In this document: piece by piece, positions 33,083 through 34,454 of the stretch | How the letters are laid out: each line of letters opens with the position of its first letter | Numbering within the stretch: the stretch's first letter is position 1 | Assembly: GCF_000204015.1 (NCBI RefSeq) | Contig: NZ_GL883078.1 | Location: 410,258-444,711, forward strand | Origin: Asticcacaulis biprosthecium C19 | Lineage (GTDB): Bacteria; Pseudomonadota; Alphaproteobacteria; Caulobacterales; Caulobacteraceae | DNA: 34,454 bases | Reading direction: 5' to 3' | Position numbers and translations under genes: made by a program | The notes under the pieces: generated by a model | What the model was told of the DNA's origin: nothing | Databases searched by the model: none | The model's input: only the letters and a program-made list of their open reading frames with translations

Positions 33083-33496
33083 TTAACGGCCGGGAACCTT
33101 CACGGCCATACGCATCATCGCCATCGATTTCTCATAGAAGCCGACCGCCGCCTGAAACTGCATCCGGCTTTCGGCCATACGCAGCATCTGCTCTTCCAGC
33201 ACCACGGCGTTACCGTCCATGGTGGTTTCGGAGTCCGGCGACAGCACCACCTTGGCGCCTGGCGAAAAGGGTGTCGCCGGTGCCATGTGCTGGGTGTTGG
33301 TCATGGTCAGGCCCAGATTGCCCTGCGGCGTCTCCCCGCGTACCATCTTTTCGAAATCCTGCGGTGACAGGTCGTGCGGCTTGAAACCCGGCGTCGACGC
33401 GTTGGCGACGTTTTCGGCCACCACCTTTTGCCGGTCGCTATGCCAGCCCATACGGGACTTCAACGCGCCCATCAGCGGTATGTCCGTCAAACTCAT
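33083..33496 (-). CDS. flgB: Flagellar proximal rod protein FlgB
   Basis: 137 residues. It has the rod motif VVAENVANASTPGFKPHDLS near the N-terminus and MLRMAESRMQFQAAVGFYEK near the C-terminus, with the usual GNAVVLEEQ before it. AGGAG precedes the ATG. It is the first gene of flgB-flgC-fliE and divergent from fliO. Confidence 0.95.
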   Translation of the reverse strand: MSLTDIPLMGALKSRMGWHSDRQKVVAENVANASTPGFKPHDLSPQDFEKMVRGETPQGNLGLTMTNTQHMAPATPFSPGAKVVLSPDSETTMDGNAVVLEEQMLRMAESRMQFQAAVGFYEKSMAMMRMAVKVPGR

Positions 33497-33543
33497 GACG
33501 CACTCCTAACCAGCGGGCCGACAGGCCGGCCCTATTTTTTGAC

Positions 33544-33590
33544 GCCTCATATTTAGCCAAAAAGTGGCAAACCACTTTTTGGCATGAGGC
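33544..33590. other. Large hairpin in the flgB-fliO divergent promoter
   Basis: GCCAAAAAGTGG (33556-33567) pairs exactly with CCACTTTTTGGC (33572-33583) around CAAA. Outer arms GCCTCAT (33544-33550) and ATGAGGC (33584-33590) extend it across a 5-base bulge. It is 48 bases upstream of flgB and may be a regulator site or leader structure. Confidence 0.6.
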
Positions 33591-33618
33591 TGTACGGCAA
33601 ATTATTCCCACCTTTTGG

Positions 33619-33654
33619 TTAATGAAGGCTTTAAGTAAATCGGGCGTTAACCAT
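33619..33654. promoter_or_regulatory. CtrA-like half-sites upstream of fliO
   Basis: TTAA-N8-TTAA (33619-33634) has one base more than the CtrA consensus spacing. TTAACCAT (33647-33654) matches the half-site form seen in CtrA-regulated promoters. They lie 53-88 bases before the fliO start. Confidence 0.45.
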
Positions 33655-33678
33655 TCCAAGGCCACAATAGCCGCCGAA

Positions 33679-33695
33679 GGGTACCTCCCGTACCC
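33679..33695 (+). promoter_or_regulatory. Hairpin abutting the fliO ribosome site
   Basis: GGGTAC-CTCCC-GTACCC is a perfect 6 bp stem directly before AAAGG (33696-33700), the probable ribosome site, 12 bases from the fliO ATG. It could affect translation start. Confidence 0.45.
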
Positions 33696-33706
33696 AAAGG
33701 TTGCGG

Positions 33707-34048
33707 ATGGACTTCCTCAATATTCTGAAAGCGGTCTTTGCCCTGTCGATCGTGCTGGGGCTGATCCTGGGCCTGGCCTATGTCCTGCGCCGCTATGCGC
33801 CGCAGGTGATGGCACGTCTGCAGGCCCAACGCGGCGAACGCCGGCTGAAGGTGGTCGAGACCCTGGTGCTGGACCCTGCGCGCCGCCTGGTGCTGGTGCG
33901 GCTGGATGACGAAGAACGGCTGATCCTTCTGGGCGAAGGCCGCGAACTGATCGAGCCGCGCCTTAAGCCGGCGCCCCGCCCTGCCCCGACCGCTGCGGCG
34001 ACGAAGCCCGCGTCCCCTCCGGTGAGCCAAGATGACGACCTGTTCTGA
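33707..34048 (+). CDS. fliO: Flagellar biosynthesis protein FliO
   Basis: 113 residues. One membrane helix ([20 protein letters not shown]) is followed by a short cytoplasmic domain with [20 protein letters not shown] and [14 protein letters not shown], and a Pro/Ala-rich tail. FliO is a small membrane protein that helps assemble FliP into the export gate. ATG 33707 is chosen; the TTG at 33701 is rejected. fliP follows. Confidence 0.9.
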   Translation: MDFLNILKAVFALSIVLGLILGLAYVLRRYAPQVMARLQAQRGERRLKVVETLVLDPARRLVLVRLDDEERLILLGEGRELIEPRLKPAPRPAPTAAATKPASPPVSQDDDLF

Positions 34049-34169
34049 GTACCCTGTCGTGAAATCGAAAAAGCAACTCACCGCCCCCTCCCCAAAGCCG
34101 TCAGGCTTTGGCCAGCGCGACCGCGCGCCCGAGCCTTTGCGAGGCGCCCGCCCGGCGTCTGAGGGCGGA

Positions 34170-34454
34170 ATGGTGATGAATTTGATCGTCCTGGGGACGT
34201 TCGTGCTTGGCTTTGCGATGATGATCTTCCCCTACGAAGCCGTCGCGCAGTCGGTGAATGTCGATCTGGGCACCGGCGGCGGGCTGTCGTCGCGGGTGGT
34301 GCAACTGGTCGGGCTGATGACGGTGCTGTCGCTGGCGCCGTCGATCGTCATCATGACCACATCGTTTATCCGGATCGTGGTCGTGCTGTCGCTGCTGCGC
34401 ACAGCCCTGGGGCTGCAACAAAGCCCGCCCAATGCCGTGATCATTTCGTTGTCG
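34170..34454 (+). CDS. fliP: Flagellar export gate protein FliP, 5' part
   Basis: The first 95 residues; the gene runs off the window end. A signal-like helix ([20 protein letters not shown]) precedes the conserved [40 protein letters not shown] and [20 protein letters not shown] 34170 has GAGGG 4 bases upstream; ATG 34176 is possible. An in-frame GTG at 34059, 10 bases after the fliO stop, would add 37 polar residues and hide the signal helix, so it is less likely. Confidence 0.92.
   Translation, partial: MVMNLIVLGTFVLGFAMMIFPYEAVAQSVNVDLGTGGGLSSRVVQLVGLMTVLSLAPSIVIMTTSFIRIVVVLSLLRTALGLQQSPPNAVIISLS

Noticed and set aside
33595-33615. Possible sigma-54 promoter for flgB on the minus strand (TGGGAATAATTTGC)
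   Set aside because: The GG and GC elements are 9 bases apart instead of the required 10.
34059-34169. N-terminal 37-residue extension of FliP from GTG 34059
   Set aside because: No ribosome site precedes it, and it would place a polar basic stretch before the signal-like helix.

Overview
This window is chromosomal DNA of an alphaproteobacterium, most likely of the order Caulobacterales. The evidence is a high-GC genome carrying the cell-cycle kinase gene cckA directly downstream of fliQ-fliR-flhB. It also carries rcdA (regulator of CtrA degradation), a TrcR/DUF1013 regulator, a perfect CtrA box (TTAA-N7-TTAA) in front of fliQ, and two flagellar rod/export clusters. I see no rRNA, tRNA, CRISPR array, prophage or intact insertion sequence. 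The genus cannot be fixed from the sequence alone.

Layout. 1-3.6 kb: an exported DUF1800/DUF1501 gene pair. 3.6-5.7 kb: a dispersed inverted repeat, a 71-residue flagellar rod-like protein with a strong terminator, trcR on the minus strand, and a secreted protein gene preceded by tandem TGAAC-N3-GTTCA palindromes. 5.7-7.8 kb: a quinone oxidoreductase, then DUF1192 and rcdA. 7.8-11 kb: a gene-free 500 bp stretch, a large unrecognised membrane protein, an XRE regulator and a HisN-type phosphatase. 11-16.7 kb: a hydrolase/exported methyltransferase operon, bfd-bfr with Fur-like motifs, a glycine-zipper envelope protein, thiE and a lipoprotein. 16.8-20 kb: efp, a small secreted protein, suhB and a Tat-exported SMP-30/gluconolactonase-like protein. 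20-23 kb: an ankyrin protein and an ABC exporter whose reading frame breaks inside the Walker A motif, divergent from rpmE. 23-26.3 kb: four members of one small secreted protein family, interleaved with a DUF3445/HODM-like gene and a DUF985 cupin.

26.5-34.4 kb is the cell-cycle/flagellar block. fliQ-fliR-flhB-cckA and flgB-flgC-fliE read leftward, and fliO-fliP (cut by the window end) reads rightward. A DUF1152 gene of atypical codon use sits between the two leftward clusters and faces the CtrA-controlled fliQ promoter. CckA feeds phosphate to CtrA, RcdA helps ClpXP destroy CtrA, and CtrA probably switches on fliQ, so three parts of one circuit lie in the window.

The most notable non-genic signals are a 115 bp repeat found twice, each time 17-20 bp beyond the stop codon of a leftward gene (bfr, cckA). 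There are also several large palindromic intergenic elements, including one inside the fliR-flhB gap and one that supplies the stop codons of two convergent genes.
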